Positions 1 to 11,552 are shown, counted from the stretch's first letter. The stretch is 64,000 bases of DNA from Telopea speciosissima (GCF_018873765.1 NC_057926.1:51017043-51081042); one strand, 5' to 3'. Made by a program: numbers and translations. Notes: generated by a model from the sequence alone, not told the origin.

Positions 1-1446
1 GTAGGGCAAGTAGGGCAAGAACAATGATAGGAACCATAGGTTAGGTAATTGTACAACCAGGAAAGGTTCAGTGTAGGGTATCACCCTTTTAGAGACAACT
101 CAGAAAGGTACCCAAACTAAAGTGGAGGTAATGATATCATACTAAAACTACAGTATCCACCAGCAAAGGAAACAGATATGATCCATGCAAGTGACTGCAA
201 TGATACTAAACAAAAGGTTCATGGAATTTTCAAGATCTATAGATGCAGTTTTATCGTTGTACATGGAAAAACCCTAAATGTCAAGAATATACTAATTCCA
301 GGACCGATCCATTCCAACCCAATTCCATTTCGATCCCGATCCCGATTCTGTGTTTTGAATTCCTGTACAAAAGGAATCTCAATTTATTTGAATTGCTGTT
401 ATTAATCTGAAGTCTCAAGGGATTAACTGTTTTAACAATATATTCAACAGTTTGGCTTTAAATCAGTCATGGATCTATTGAATCACAGTTTAATTCAGAG
501 GACCAACCACTGTGCAATACAGGGTAGCATCTCAAAGCTTGGAAGTATTTGTTTCCTAGAAAAGATATCACAAAAAGCTTTGAGGGAGCATATAATCGTA
601 ATCTACCTCTAAATAAATTAGAATCTACTAACATATTACTTTACTAGTTCATTATGTGCTGTTCTTTGATGTTCTCTTGTACCCAACAGGAAAGTGGGTC
701 ATTTTAATCTACCAATGAAATCTGAAAAAAGTAAACTTGAGACCTGTCTGGTGGGAGCTAAAGAGAAAATATGTAAATTGCAAAGTGCAGTGCATTTTTA
801 AATTTAAATCTGTCTTCCTCACTGGGATAGTTCAGACAAGAACTAAATCAAAAAATTACTGAGTTAATCATATTATTTGTCATGGAATCTGGAAAATTCT
901 CATTTTGAGATGAAAAAACTTCTTGCTCCATTCAGTAGACAGTCAGAATGAAAAATTGAATGGCTTCCATAACCTTCTGTGAAGGGATTTTCATTAAGAA
1001 TCTCACTAGTGCTTCACTAAATTCAATGACTGTAGTGAAGAACTAATTATGGGGCAATCAAACAGAACATACGAGGACTAGTAGCATCACTAGCATGGGA
1101 CAGGTTAATGTTTTGCTAGCCAACAAAATGCATAAAATTAATAGTGGTCTCTGGTATTTGAACCCTTTCCAGTTTAGCTAGTAGTGTTGGGTGTTTATGT
1201 CTCCTGTCTTCCAGGTTTCTATGTTTTACAACTCATCTATTAAACTTATCTTGTCTCTGATACAATTGTAACTAGAACTCCATTTGTTTTCAGTTAAAAT
1301 CTGTATAAAAGGAATATCTAAAGGCAAATTTAGTACAAAAAAGTGAATTTGAATATTTTCATTTTACATGGCTTTTACTTGGAAACAAAATTGAGCCTAA
1401 TCCAAAAAAACATAAAATTCAACTCTTCGATTCAACAAAAAATTAT
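1..1446. other. intergenic, no gene seen
   Basis: AT-rich sequence with only short open frames that lack family resemblance or splice-site support. I see no RNA gene and no clear transposon ends. The rightmost part must include the end of the mutarotase transcript, which is read from the opposite strand. Confidence 0.5.
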
Positions 1447-1452
1447 TTTATT
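1447..1452 (-). terminator. candidate poly(A) signal of the mutarotase gene
   Basis: TTTATT on the plus strand reads AATAAA on the minus strand, about 125 bases downstream of the mutarotase stop codon. The position suits a plant near-upstream polyadenylation element. Plant signals are loose, so this is a suggestion only. Confidence 0.35.
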
Positions 1453-1575
1453 AAACATAAAAACTTTTAATGTTCTAACTCAACATTTAGAATGAGAGCT
1501 GGACCTCAAAAAGGAAACATGAAAAAAGAAAAAGACAGATTTTGTGCACCTATGTACCTCTTCGAAGATGACTGT

Positions 1576-4182
1576 TTACTCCACTGAGAACTCAAACAAC
1601 ATGGTGTTTTTATATTTCTCAGTTGATTGAATAACAATAGAAGGAAAGTTTGGCTGGTTAATAGCATTAGGGAATCCCTGCGTCTCCAAACAAAGCCCTG
1701 AATGCTTTCCATAAACTGCTCCACTTTTACCAACAACACCATTAACATAGTTCCCAGTATAAAACTGCACACCAGGGGCATCAGTCCATAAGTTCAAAAC
1801 CCTTGAGCTCGAGGAATCTTTCACTTTAGCAGCATGTTTCAAGCCTGATTTCTCTTCACCACAGTCGAGCACATAATTGTGATCATAACCCAAGCCAGGA
1901 ACCTCATGGATCGAGACACCAATCTTCTTTTCTGTTGTGAAATCAAAGGGAGTACCTTTAACAGGAATGATTTCACCTGTGGGGATTGTGTTTTCATCAA
2001 CAGGGGTAATGTGATTTGCCCAAATCTGAACCACATGCTCAAGAACATTCCCAGAGCTGTGACCAGCCAAATTCCAGTAGGTATGCTGAGCTAAGTTAAT
2101 TGGAGTAGCCTTGTTCTTGGGCACAGCTTCCATTTCAAGCTTCATTGTTGTGATCGAAGTAAGCGTGTAAGTTGCAGTTACTATAACATCACCTGGGTAA
2201 CCTGGTTTGAGGAACAACTGAGAATTCAGTCTACAGAGATGATTAAGAGCATGAAAATATTAAGGATATACCTTCCTCCCCATCATGACTATGATATTTG
2301 AACATAATTGATGGGGTTTTCCCTTCTTTACGATCAACTACGTCCCACACCACCTTATCGAACCCCTTGTTCCCACCTGAATAGAAGAATAAAAGACACT
2401 AAATACAAACAGTGGCAAATACAACTTGAGAACAGAGTTCCTCAAAAAGTTTTAATGCACTGTTTATAACAAACAACATGAGAAAAATGTAATTCTGACA
2501 CTACTTTGCTAAGCATGGAAGTAGATTCTAGCCTAATTTTAGATACAAACAATAAAGTAGGAACATACCTTATATTCAAAATTCAAGGAAAATGGTACAG
2601 TTCATGAAACATCATAGTTACTTTAATTCCTCCAAATAGAAACATCCCTGATTTCTTAATACAACAAATTCAAAACTCTAACACATGAAAGCAAAATTAG
2701 AAGGTGACTTCTTGATTTTATTTACTCATTGCAATTTGCGATTAAAGCAACAAATTAAAATGTGATCAATTTATCAATGGCACAAAGTAATACCCAGAAA
2801 ATGAGAAGGGAATCCAATTATGCTTTTGTTTTTTTTTTTTTTTGGAGGAGAAAAGAAAATTTCTGGATGTTTGTGGTCCATTAATAAGTCCAAAGTGTTG
2901 CTAACTCCAGAGTGTTCAATGGAGAATCCACCCTTTCCATCCCCTCCCCCCCCCCCCCCTTTCCCACCTTCAACTTTCACCCATTTGACCATACACCTAG
3001 AAGGCATCTCATAGTTCATGCATCATTCATAGGAATTCTCATCAAGACATAACCGGGAGAAGAAAAACAAGGTGCATAATTATGCTTTACGATTCGATCA
3101 TTATGCTGGGAGAAACATATTTCTACGTTTTTGCAACAATATAGCACTTTTATGCCAATATATTTGCTTACTTTGTAGTTGTTGGATTTCCAGAATCAAA
3201 ATCACATTGCAGAATGCATTACCAGGTGGATAGTTTATAAAAGACATGGAAACAGCAGGAGAAACAACAAATTCTGTCTTCCCATACATATCAAACAATA
3301 AACAAGGATTTTTACACTTGTTCATCAAAAGCTGTTATCACCCAGATATTTTCTTACTTGGATTGTAGACTAGACAAGCCCTACTGGATTCTCATGATGA
3401 AACCAGGTTGCAAAATTAAGAGAAGAATTTATTAAAGACATGGAACCACGGAAGCAGGAGCAAATTCAGTTTTTGCATCTCTATTTGACAATTCATTAGG
3501 GTTTTACATTTGATCATTAAGAGTTCTCACAAGTTTCACAATACAGAATCGAAAATTCCATACCGTGGAGACTATTAGGGGGATTGTTGAGTGGCAATGT
3601 ATACTCCACTCCGTTAAGATTAAACTTCCCATCTTTGATTCTGTTCGCTACCCGACCCACAATACAGCCGAAATAAGGAGCCTCGCCTTTCTGAATCAAC
3701 AGAAATCGTGCAAAAAAGAAAAGACCAAAATCAGTCGAGGAGAAGAAGACCAGAATGATAAAACAGTTTAACAGCAAAGGTAGAATAAATCACGAACTGT
3801 GTTCCCATTTTTTCCATAAATTAAAATTTATAACCCGTTTATTCATCAGGAACAAAAACTCAAGAAAATAAGGAGATGTGATATTGTTTGATGAAAGAGG
3901 AAAGATAGAACTCACGAGATAAGGCTCAAGAGAATCGAATCCAAGAACGACATCATCGAGGTGTCCTTTGAAATCCAAGTAAAACCAAATACATCAACAA
4001 CAATTCTACTAGCAGATGAACAAGAAAGGGTGGGTTTTTTTCTCTGAAAAATAAATAAAGAAAGGTACACCTTGTTTGTTGGGAACGAAGAGGGAAGTGA
4101 TGGTGGCGCCATAATTGCTGACTCTAACCCGCATGGTTCCATTGTTGAGTTCGAAGAGCTCCGGCTTGCCCTGCTTGGCCAT
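1576..4182 (-). CDS. galactose mutarotase / aldose 1-epimerase, five exons
   Basis: The enzyme interconverts the alpha and beta anomers of galactose, glucose and related aldoses; the protein has no obvious signal peptide and is expected in the cytosol. Coding exons on the minus strand are 4182-4071, 3965-3916, 3690-3564, 2376-2272 and 2201-1576. All four introns have GT..AG borders and the frame is kept across each, giving 339 residues, normal for the plant family. The start MAKQGKPELFEL matches the usual N-terminus. Later landmarks are GRVANRI, the catalytic-histidine stretch LAQHTYWNLAGH, LGYDHNYVLDCG, DAPGVQFYTGN and the catalytic-glutamate stretch LETQGFPNA; the protein ends MLFEFSVE. I see no break, so it looks functional. 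The region just upstream carries strong foldback sequences that may lie in its promoter or 5' UTR. Confidence 0.93.
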
Positions 4183-4286
4183 GGCTTATTGGCTTTCTTA
4201 TCCGCTGCTCCCTCTAAAGTTCAAGCCTTGGCGAATACTGTGAAAGAGCAAGTATTCCAAATTTCCAGGGAGCGAGAGAGAGCGAG

Positions 4287-4348
4287 AGGGGCGCTTTGAC
4301 CGCCTCACCCCTGGTGCCGGGCAGGGGTAAGGCGGTCAAAGCGCCCCT
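4287..4348. repeat. 27-bp inverted repeat (hairpin) upstream of mutarotase
   Basis: Arms at 4287-4313 and 4322-4348 match at 26 of 27 positions when one is reverse-complemented, with an 8-base loop. It is GC-rich, unlike its surroundings. It lies 105-166 bases upstream of the mutarotase start, so it may sit in the 5' UTR or core promoter. It looks like a small foldback element remnant. Confidence 0.8.
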
Positions 4349-4512
4349 GCCAATCTCAGGCGCTGGACGGTCCTGCGCCCTGCCCGGATTGACAGGAGCT
4401 TTTTCCAATTTTTGATAATCTTCTAACAATGTAAAACCGACAAGCGGCAGTAACTATCAGTTTCGGAGTAATAGAACGATACGGGAATCGAAATCCTATA
4501 CTTCCGCCACGG

Positions 4513-4640
4513 TACTACCATGTGCGCCCCCACACACAAGCAAGGTGGGAAATACCACCTTACCCTTGCCTGAGCGCCTTATCCGAGTGTGGGTAAGGCG
4601 GTATTTTCTGCCTTGCTTGTGTGTGAGGCGCATGGCAGTA
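4513..4640. mobile_element. foldback (MITE-like) element
   Basis: Left arm 4513-4565 and right arm 4591-4640 are diverged reverse complements around a 25-base centre. Weaker pairing seems to extend outwards on both sides. No convincing target-site duplication was found, so the family is open. Confidence 0.6.
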
Positions 4641-4732
4641 TCGGACAGGCAGAAGTAGAGGATCAAGACTCCGAACCAGGGTTTGTGATGTGGAGATCTT
4701 AGCCATAGCCCATGGGGCATGGATTTCCAATT

Positions 4733-5226
4733 CGGCTCCTCTGTAGTGTAGTGCGACAGACCTCGCCACATGGATGAGTTCCAATTTAGACGGTGTGGAT
4801 TGAGCTGCAAATACTAAGTGTGGTACACATGGGATGGATAGAAAAATTTCTTATTTTTAAAATCTATATTTTCAGCTTGATCCATGCCGTCCAAATGGGA
4901 GCTAGTCCACACGGCAAGCTCTGGTTCCACACTACAAGATCTATAGCACACCCCCACTCTACAGAGGAGCTCAAGTCTGGATTTTGGGATCCGGTTCCAC
5001 TGTAGCGTGGGGATGCGTTACAGATCTTATAATGCGACAGCAGAGCTTGTCATTTGTACGAGCTCCCATTTGAACGGCGTGTATCGAGCCAGATAGGAGG
5101 ATTTCTTAATATCTATATCTGGATTTTCAACTTGATCCGCATCATACAAATGGGAGCTCGTCCACATGGCGAGCTTTGGTGTTGTGCTACAAATCTTGTA
5201 GTGCACCTCTGCACTACAGAGGAGCC
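4733..5226. repeat. four alternating inverted copies of a ~100-bp unit
   Basis: A unit containing a GATCCATGCCGTCCAAATGG-like core and an ACTACAGAGGAGC-like end occurs four times: inverted at 4733-4808, direct at 4871-4970, inverted at 4996-5090 and direct at 5126-5226. The copies are diverged but keep the same order of sub-motifs. The pattern suggests two foldback insertions or one element duplicated with inversion. No coding potential is evident. Confidence 0.65.
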
Positions 5227-5259
5227 TGATCTTGGATTTCCGAGTAATATTGTCCCTAA

Positions 5260-5360
5260 AAACTTTATGGGAAGCAGTTTTCTATTGAGAAGTATTGATG
5301 TATTCGGGAATGTGGCCTACGCCAACACTCCCATGAGTCTCTCTCTCCTTAACTTTTGAG
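5260..5360. mobile_element. half-copy of the 9970-10117 foldback family
   Basis: The stretch from GGAAGCAGTTTTCT through ATGTGGCCTACGCC to CTCCCATGAGTCTCTCTC matches the reverse complement of the right arm of the element at 9970-10117. Only one arm is recognisable here, so it is either truncated or decayed. Confidence 0.5.
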
Positions 5361-5520
5361 AATAAAACAAGAGACAAAAAAATAAACTTACAAATCTATA
5401 AACACCTTAGGGGGTTTCAAATTCAATTACATGGGGCAGCAAGTATTGTCTTTTTAAATATTTCTATTAGCTTTTTCACTTGTCAACTTTAACATTTTGA
5501 TCTCAAATACATTTCTATTA

Positions 5521-5905
5521 AGGATAAATTACATGTCACCCCTTGGTTTTCAAACGAAACTCAGATCACCCTTTGGTTTTTGAATAAACTCAAATCACCC
5601 CCTGATTTAGAGCCAAATATGAAAAATTAGTCCCTATCATTAATTTTATTCTGATAAGTGATGATGTCAGTCAGTTAAATAAATTTAAATTCCTAAACTA
5701 CCTTTGACATCCAAACATAGATTTTGAAGGATAGTATTATAAATTTATTTCTAATGTTTTAGTACAAGGGTAAAATAGTCATTTCATACCAATAACTAAT
5801 AGTAGACTAAACACCGTTATTGTAGAAGGGGTGATTTGAATTTTTTCAAAAACCAAAAGGTGATCTGAGTTTCATTTGAAAACCAGGGGTGATGTGTAAT
5901 TTATA
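5521..5905. mobile_element. MITE with ~90-bp terminal inverted repeats, probably Mutator-like
   Basis: The left end (from GGATAAATTACATGTCACCCC) and the right end, reverse-complemented (from TATAAATTACACATCACCCC), pair over about 90 bases. Flanking 9-mers TTTCTATTA (5512-5520) and CTTCTTTTA (5906-5914) agree at 7 of 9 positions, which fits an aged 9-bp target-site duplication. The centre is AT-rich and non-coding. Confidence 0.65.
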
Positions 5906-6178
5906 CTTCTTTTAACTAATTCTGTTTTTTTTTTATCACCTAATATTCAATTCGGTTAAGCATTATTGGCCTTGTTGTTCTATAAATTTTGCCCATGAAA
6001 TTAGTGGTACTGCACTAATTATATAACACTTAAGAAACACTCTTCCACTTCCTCAACCCTGCTCTAATTCTAAGAGTAGCATCCTTGTCAATTTCTCTCT
6101 CTTTTTATAATTATATGTTGGTATTGGAATGTATCACTCTTAGGTATCATGCTACCACCAATTTCCATATATTTTGTT

Positions 6179-6315
6179 GGGGTGTTGTTCTCTGTGCCAC
6201 AGCGTAGGCTGCGCCCAGACACATGGGGGTGGGCACAATGACCACCCTGCTCCCCTGTATAGGTTGCTCATGTATCTAGATGCTACCTGTGCTGCAGCAC
6301 AGGGAACATTCTCCC
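6179..6315. mobile_element. 137-bp palindromic MITE, Mutator-like (family F1)
   Basis: Both halves pair as a diverged palindrome. The ends are GGGGTGTTGTTC and, reverse-complemented, GGGAGAATGTTC. Flanks TATTTTGTT (6170-6178) and TATTTTATT (6316-6324) match at 8 of 9 positions, a 9-bp target-site duplication as expected for Mutator-like elements. It is the same family, in opposite orientation, as the element at 53862-53997. Confidence 0.75.
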
Positions 6316-6324
6316 TATTTTATT

Positions 6325-9300
6325 TTAGTTTTATTTACCTTAAAATCCTTTGATTTTCCAAAGGGATTATTTCATCTTTTAAATTAGTTGCATGTAAAAT
6401 CATGACAGCCCTAGAGAAAATTTAAGATTTAAAAAATATTGTGTTATTTTTAAGTCTTGGGTGGTCAATCGGTGGTTAAAGGGATGAAGAGTCATGTCAA
6501 AATATATTATAATGTAGGTTACATGTCCACAAAAACTTTGGTACCAATTCAGAGTACTACATGTCAAAATAAAGGTGATGCTTCAAAGCTTGGCTACATG
6601 ATTATTGCTTCAATCCTGTTCCCTTAGTTTATTTTTCAGAAATATACAATTTGTTGAAGAAATAATTAGTGTATTTTTTTTGTTTCATTTGTTTGGATTC
6701 TTCTTATTGCAAGTAAACAGAAGGAAAGGAAATGAAATGGAAATTAATTTAGAAAAGCAAAAGAAAAGTTTTGTAATAATGATCGTGTAACCTACTTAAA
6801 ATTCTTATCATATTTAGTAATTATCTTCTAAAAATATAATACGTATTTTTTTTTTATATCAGAGAGATTTGATTGCAAAGTAAGGCAAATTTTAATAATC
6901 ATAAATGGTAATGATGAATGGAATTCAGATATGTTCACTTATATAGTTAGGGTTTCTAGATTTTAGATGGTGGACATATTACTTGCTTACAATTCTATGC
7001 AATATTTGTTCCATCTCCCCCTAACCCTAATTCTAGATAATAAGATCTCTATTTGGTGGTGTTTTCTACGCCCTCTCATAGGGCACTATGAGATGATGGC
7101 TCTGCCCCCTGGACAGATACCAAGGTGTGCTCAACCATTGGCCTAGATGCTTGTGTAGAGACCATATGACCAATTAGAGATCTCTTGCTCATATTTTTAA
7201 TAGTACTTGTTAAGATCAAAATGGAAAGTAAAAAAGAAAACGTGAGACAAATCAAAGATGAAACAGCTAAATAATCACAATTAAAAACATGAAAAGCAAT
7301 CAATGAGGACAAAAAGGTAATACTGTGATACATAGTTTTTTTTCAAATGAGGATAACAGTGTCATTTCATATGTACACTCGAAAAATATACATGACAATG
7401 ATACATTCTGAAAACCGTTTTATACTCTTATCCTAAAAAACTTTTGGAATTTAGACAAAGGATAATTTAAAGAAAATGTCCGAAATTCTAAATACACCAA
7501 TAGAAGGTGTCAATCTGACACTCCCTTCTTTAAAGTAATAACTCTTTCATTTTTCCAACCCTCCTTGGCTATGGGACCCACGCCCCATGGAGGGTTTAGA
7601 TCTGTCACCACCATCCCCAAGTGGGGAGCAGATCGTTTTCCTTTTCCCTAAATATAATTAAGCAAATTATTTGTGTTCCATTTGGTTGCAAGAGAAATTG
7701 AAGGCACAGAAAGTGAAAATTTTAAATATAATAAAGAAATTTTTATAATCATTACTGTATATGGTTATGTCAATTCCATATTTGATTATTAAATTGACTT
7801 TGTCTTTACATCTAAATCCCTTGGATCTGAAAAGTAAAACAAAATTAACATCTAAAAATTATCATTTACTAAATACGGTAACAAGTTTTAATAATTTATA
7901 CAATCATGTTTGTATTTAATTTTACACATCCATTCTCTTCAATTTGCCTTGCAACTAAATAGAGCCTCCACTTTAAAAGAAATGGAAAAGATTTCCATGA
8001 CAAAAAAAATTATTATTTCCGTATTACATTGGCTCCATGTATATGATACCATTTTTTTCATTAGTGTAGATTCATCTCCACATTGACCTAATGGGAAACC
8101 CTCTCCTTGGACAGAAAACAAAGTTCTCCAATCTTGGATCCAATGGGTAAACTGATTTTTTTTTTCTTTTTAATTTAGGAAAATTAGTTAATTCACTATA
8201 AATTGTGGACTTACTCACAGAGGTGAACACCTGCTGTAGATCCATACTAAAATCTGGATTTGCAATAGGAACATTCAAGCTTTGAATCAGACCAGCCGAG
8301 AAATACAATCTGGTCCAGCCAGGCCAAATAGATGGCAACTGTCTTAACTTGGTTTAATCCCAATCACGATTATAACACAAATCAAACTCATTTGGACCCT
8401 ATTAGCTTGCATTTGTATCTCATCATTTGATTAAAATTAATTGGCTAATTTTAGAGAGTCACTATATGAATATGATAGCCAAACTCTTTCATGCCCCAGT
8501 TAGAGATGATGAGACAACTGTCGGAGTACATTATCGGATCCGTGGGACAGGATTGGCATCTGCCGAAGCTGATTCAGATCTGAAACGATTGATTAAAGCC
8601 CAAAATCGGCCTAACTTATTACTAAACGTGTCGGGCTCAAACACCAAAGGCTCAAACACCAACCGGTTAATAATCGGGCTTTCCCAATGCATGGTGGTGA
8701 CCTAATGGTTGATTGACTAGGGTCAACTGAAAAATGTGACCGATTGATAACTGGTCATTTATAGCATGACTAGCCCATTTAGTCCGATTATAACTTGTTT
8801 ATGGCCCAATTAATCCATTTAAAGCCCAATTACCTTGAGGTTGATTATGGACTGGAAACTGACCGACCAAATGAAAAGGAATCCATACCTTAGCCTACGA
8901 GGTCAAATTACCTGAATAGAAGGAAAGAGTATGGGGCCTTAAATTGGTAAGGATTGATCTAACCGATCATTTGTCAATGTGGGATTGTACCTTTATGAAG
9001 TAATTTCTTTTTCAACTTGCTGAAACCAAATTTAAATTGAATTACCAAGACCGTATACGAATCGAATGAAACTGAATACAGAAGTCGAATAGGAACTGAA
9101 TAAAATCAAGTTTGGTTTAGTCTTAAATACATACACCTCCCCTGTGTTTCTAAAATATACACGAAAGAGAGGGACTCCAGGTTTTCTCTATCATTTTTTT
9201 GTTTTCTTTTTTGTTTCCTTCTTCTAAATGGTGGTGGTGGTGTTGGAGAGGGAGGTAGAAAGAGAGGAAGAGAGTCAGTACAAGAGGAAGCAGCGAAGCA

Positions 9301-9960
9301 GCGGGCAGAGTGGAGCGGGGAAGAGGAGAATAGCAGGTGGAGTAGAGGAGGAGAGGAAGGAGACGGTAAGATTCTGGAGCTCTTCCCTTTACACCCAGAA
9401 GGCAGATGAAGGAGTTCTCCAAGTTCACAAAATTTTGGGTTTCTTTCATGTGAAATGTTAATTTCTTCTTTCTCTCTCTCGAAAGAAGAAAGTGAAGTTA
9501 AGCTCTGGTATAAAACTATACTCTCTTTAATTTCTCTCTTAAATATTCTTCTCCAGCCAAGGCACTTGCAGTGCGCAAACCAGCCTTGATTGGTGACTTT
9601 AAATATGAAATGCCTCCATGAATGTATCCTCATCATAGTGTGTTTATGTCGATCTATATGAATCAAATGTGATGGTTGATTGTAGTTTTCCAACAGGCAT
9701 ATTCAATATCACTTCTGGAATGATTCAACCTGCAAATGGGTCTATCCTTCATTTTACTCAATGGACAAAGAATATATTGAATGAAAATTATTCCAGTGAG
9801 ATGGTTGTGGATGGAATTAATCCCCGTACCTAGATTGTTCAGTGAGAATTTTAGATTTATCAACTGTGGGTATTTTGGATGAAATTTTGCTGCTACCTTT
9901 GTAGCAGTAATGCTCCTACTACAAGACTAGCAGCCAAGGAAATGGGATTTTAGAAGGTAT
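6325..9960. other. intergenic, no gene supported
   Basis: This stretch is AT-rich, with a purine-rich patch near 9228-9370 that opens long but low-complexity frames. The part around 8500-8900, with repeated GCCCAATTA-like words, resembles decayed DNA-transposon sequence, but I could not define its ends. No conserved protein, rRNA or tRNA was recognised. Confidence 0.45.
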
Positions 9961-9969
9961 TTTAAAAAA

Positions 9970-10117
9970 GGAAAAAATCTATGCCAGCACTCCCATGAGT
10001 CTATCTCTCTCCTCCCCATGTGAAAAGACACTTCTACCTCCTTGTTTTAAGGAGGAGAGAGATAGACACATGGGAGTACTGGCTTAGGCCACACTACCGT
10101 ACAGAAAACTACTTTCC
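9970..10117. mobile_element. 148-bp foldback MITE, Mutator-like (family F2)
   Basis: The arms around CCAGCACTCCCATGAGTC and its counterpart ACACATGGGAGTACTGG pair as an inverted repeat. The element starts with GGAAAAAATC and ends with ACTACTTTCC. It is bounded by identical 9-mers TTTAAAAAA at 9961-9969 and 10118-10126. The A-rich flanks make this duplication less decisive than those of the neighbouring elements. Confidence 0.7.
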
Positions 10118-10339
10118 TTTAAAAAATACTAAAACCTAGGAGGGTATTTATGAATCCAAAGGGGAAGTGAATTATTCCATTTGTACAACCTAACTCGATG
10201 GATCGGCCGGATCCGATGGAGGAGTATTTATATTCTTTACCCGCTTTATTGTAAAGAGTAGTGTGATTTGTGGTTTTTGTTTTAGGGTTTCAGGGAGAGA
10301 GCAGTAGCGTCGTTTTGGGTGTTCTCCATTGTAACTTTC

Positions 10340-10425
10340 TCGGATTTACATAGTGAAACAGCTTCGCCTTCGCCCGTGGACGTAGCACACCATACTGGTG
10401 TGTGAACCATGTTAAATCTCTGTGT
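10340..10425 (+). mobile_element. possible LTR-tail relic
   Basis: The words GTGGACGTAGCAC, GGTGTGTGAACCA and TTAAATCTCTGTGTCAT recall the R/U5 end seen in many plant LTR elements. A related stretch recurs downstream of each R-gene copy (near 15915 and 31050). No complete element can be outlined; it is a short fossil if real. Confidence 0.35.
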
Positions 10426-10702
10426 CATCTTGATCTATTTTTGTTTTTGTTTTTATTATTTTTTTTTGTTTTTTTTTTGTTTTGGTTTGTGTTTGTTCTA
10501 ACATAAATAAAGAGGGGAGATTTAAATAATAATAATAATAATAAATAGAAAGAAACTACTTAACGAAAGGAGATCTTCCGTGAGGAGGTTGGACACTTGT
10601 CAAGAGGAGAGTGTGTGTCCAAAGTAACAGATGCTGCGGACTCGATTGTAGAGTGGAGTGGAGTGGAATTTATAAATTTTGAAGTTTTTTTAATAGAATT
10701 AA

Positions 10703-10891
10703 GGGAGAAAGAACGTTAATCGGTGTAGTGTGTGGCTGTGTATCTGCACCCAGACACAATTTAGCGCAAAAAGACCGCCACACCCCTAGACCTCTTCATC
10801 TTTCCAAGGGGTATGGCAATCTTTTCGTGCCGGGCTGTGTCTAAGCATAGGTACACGCCTGCACACAACATCGGTTACCATTTCTTTTCCC
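10703..10891. mobile_element. 189-bp foldback MITE with perfect 9-bp TSD, Mutator-like
   Basis: The element starts GGGAGAAAGAAC and ends TTCTTTTCCC; the two halves pair over about 75 bases each (for example GTGTAGTGTGTGGCTGTGT with its counterpart). Flanks TAGAATTAA at 10694-10702 and 10892-10900 are identical, giving a perfect 9-bp target-site duplication. There is no coding capacity, so it is a non-autonomous Mutator-like element. Confidence 0.85.
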
Positions 10892-11111
10892 TAGAATTAA
10901 TACTAAGATAGCCAAAATATTGGAGAATGGATCATATACATCCCAGAGCTAATCATATGTTTATTTTGTTTCCATAAATACCCCAATTCCCCTTGTAAAT
11001 GGCACAATAGAAAAGGCAGTTGCCTCTCATGTGTACGTGCAGAGGAACCAAAACCATCATTCATTCGAGCTAGGATCACATATACGTGAACGTCCGAGAA
11101 TGATTCACAAC

Positions 11112-11167
11112 CGTTCAGATGGAATCCACTTTGTGGAGGCCCCCATGAAGTGGATTCCATCTGAACG
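11112..11167. repeat. perfect 20-bp hairpin upstream of the R gene
   Basis: Arms 11112-11131 and 11148-11167 are exact reverse complements (CGTTCAGATGGAATCCACTT), separated by 16 bases. It lies about 390-440 bases before the R-gene start codon. Perfect pairing indicates a recent origin or selection. It could be a small foldback element; no target-site duplication was found. Confidence 0.75.
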
Positions 11168-11464
11168 ACTCATGGGGCTCAACAGCCAAAATAGAGAAGG
11201 TATAAAACACGGCCGAATTCGTAAAAAGAGTCGTCTGCTCACATCGCTTTATTCAATTAGGATTTGGTACAATTGTTATCATGTTTCGTGACACTTGAAT
11301 TTTGGTGGGTTGGCTTGGGTTAGCAGCACCACAAGTTTTGTCAAAAGTAATTCATAGCGGGCCAACCAAAGGAGATATTTTCTATATGTCGGTGGTTCAT
11401 CCCCAATGAGCAGTCACTAATTTCCATCCACTAAAAATTCGTTGCGAAGGATAAGATCTGATAG

Positions 11465-11472
11465 GATAAATA
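11465..11472 (+). promoter_or_regulatory. TATA-like box of the intact R gene
   Basis: GATAAATA lies 81-88 bases before the start codon. The same word is present in the matching place upstream of the second copy (26450-26457), although the promoters are otherwise diverged. Both leaders also share ACAATTTCCTGCTT. Conservation supports a core promoter role, but there is no direct evidence. Confidence 0.4.
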
Positions 11473-11552
11473 CTCACTGAACATCATAGCTCTTACACAG
11501 TTGCAGATACAATTTCCTGCTTGCTCTCTACGTACCTCGTTCAAAAGCAACA

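Noticed and set aside
178-405. 75-codon frame at the left edge
   Set aside because: No homology features, no codon pattern, and no splice context.
2774-3019. Gly/Pro-rich frames on both strands in a mutarotase intron
   Set aside because: They come from a T-run and a C-run in intron 3; the flanking exons splice cleanly across.
4440-4520. tRNA-like wording (GGGAATCGAAATCCTAT)
   Set aside because: No full cloverleaf or matching acceptor stem could be formed; the piece belongs to the outer part of a foldback element.
9106-9693. A 195-codon open frame on the minus strand
   Set aside because: It runs through a purine-rich low-complexity patch, the product is Ser/Pro/Lys-rich without any domain, and there is no splice or family support.
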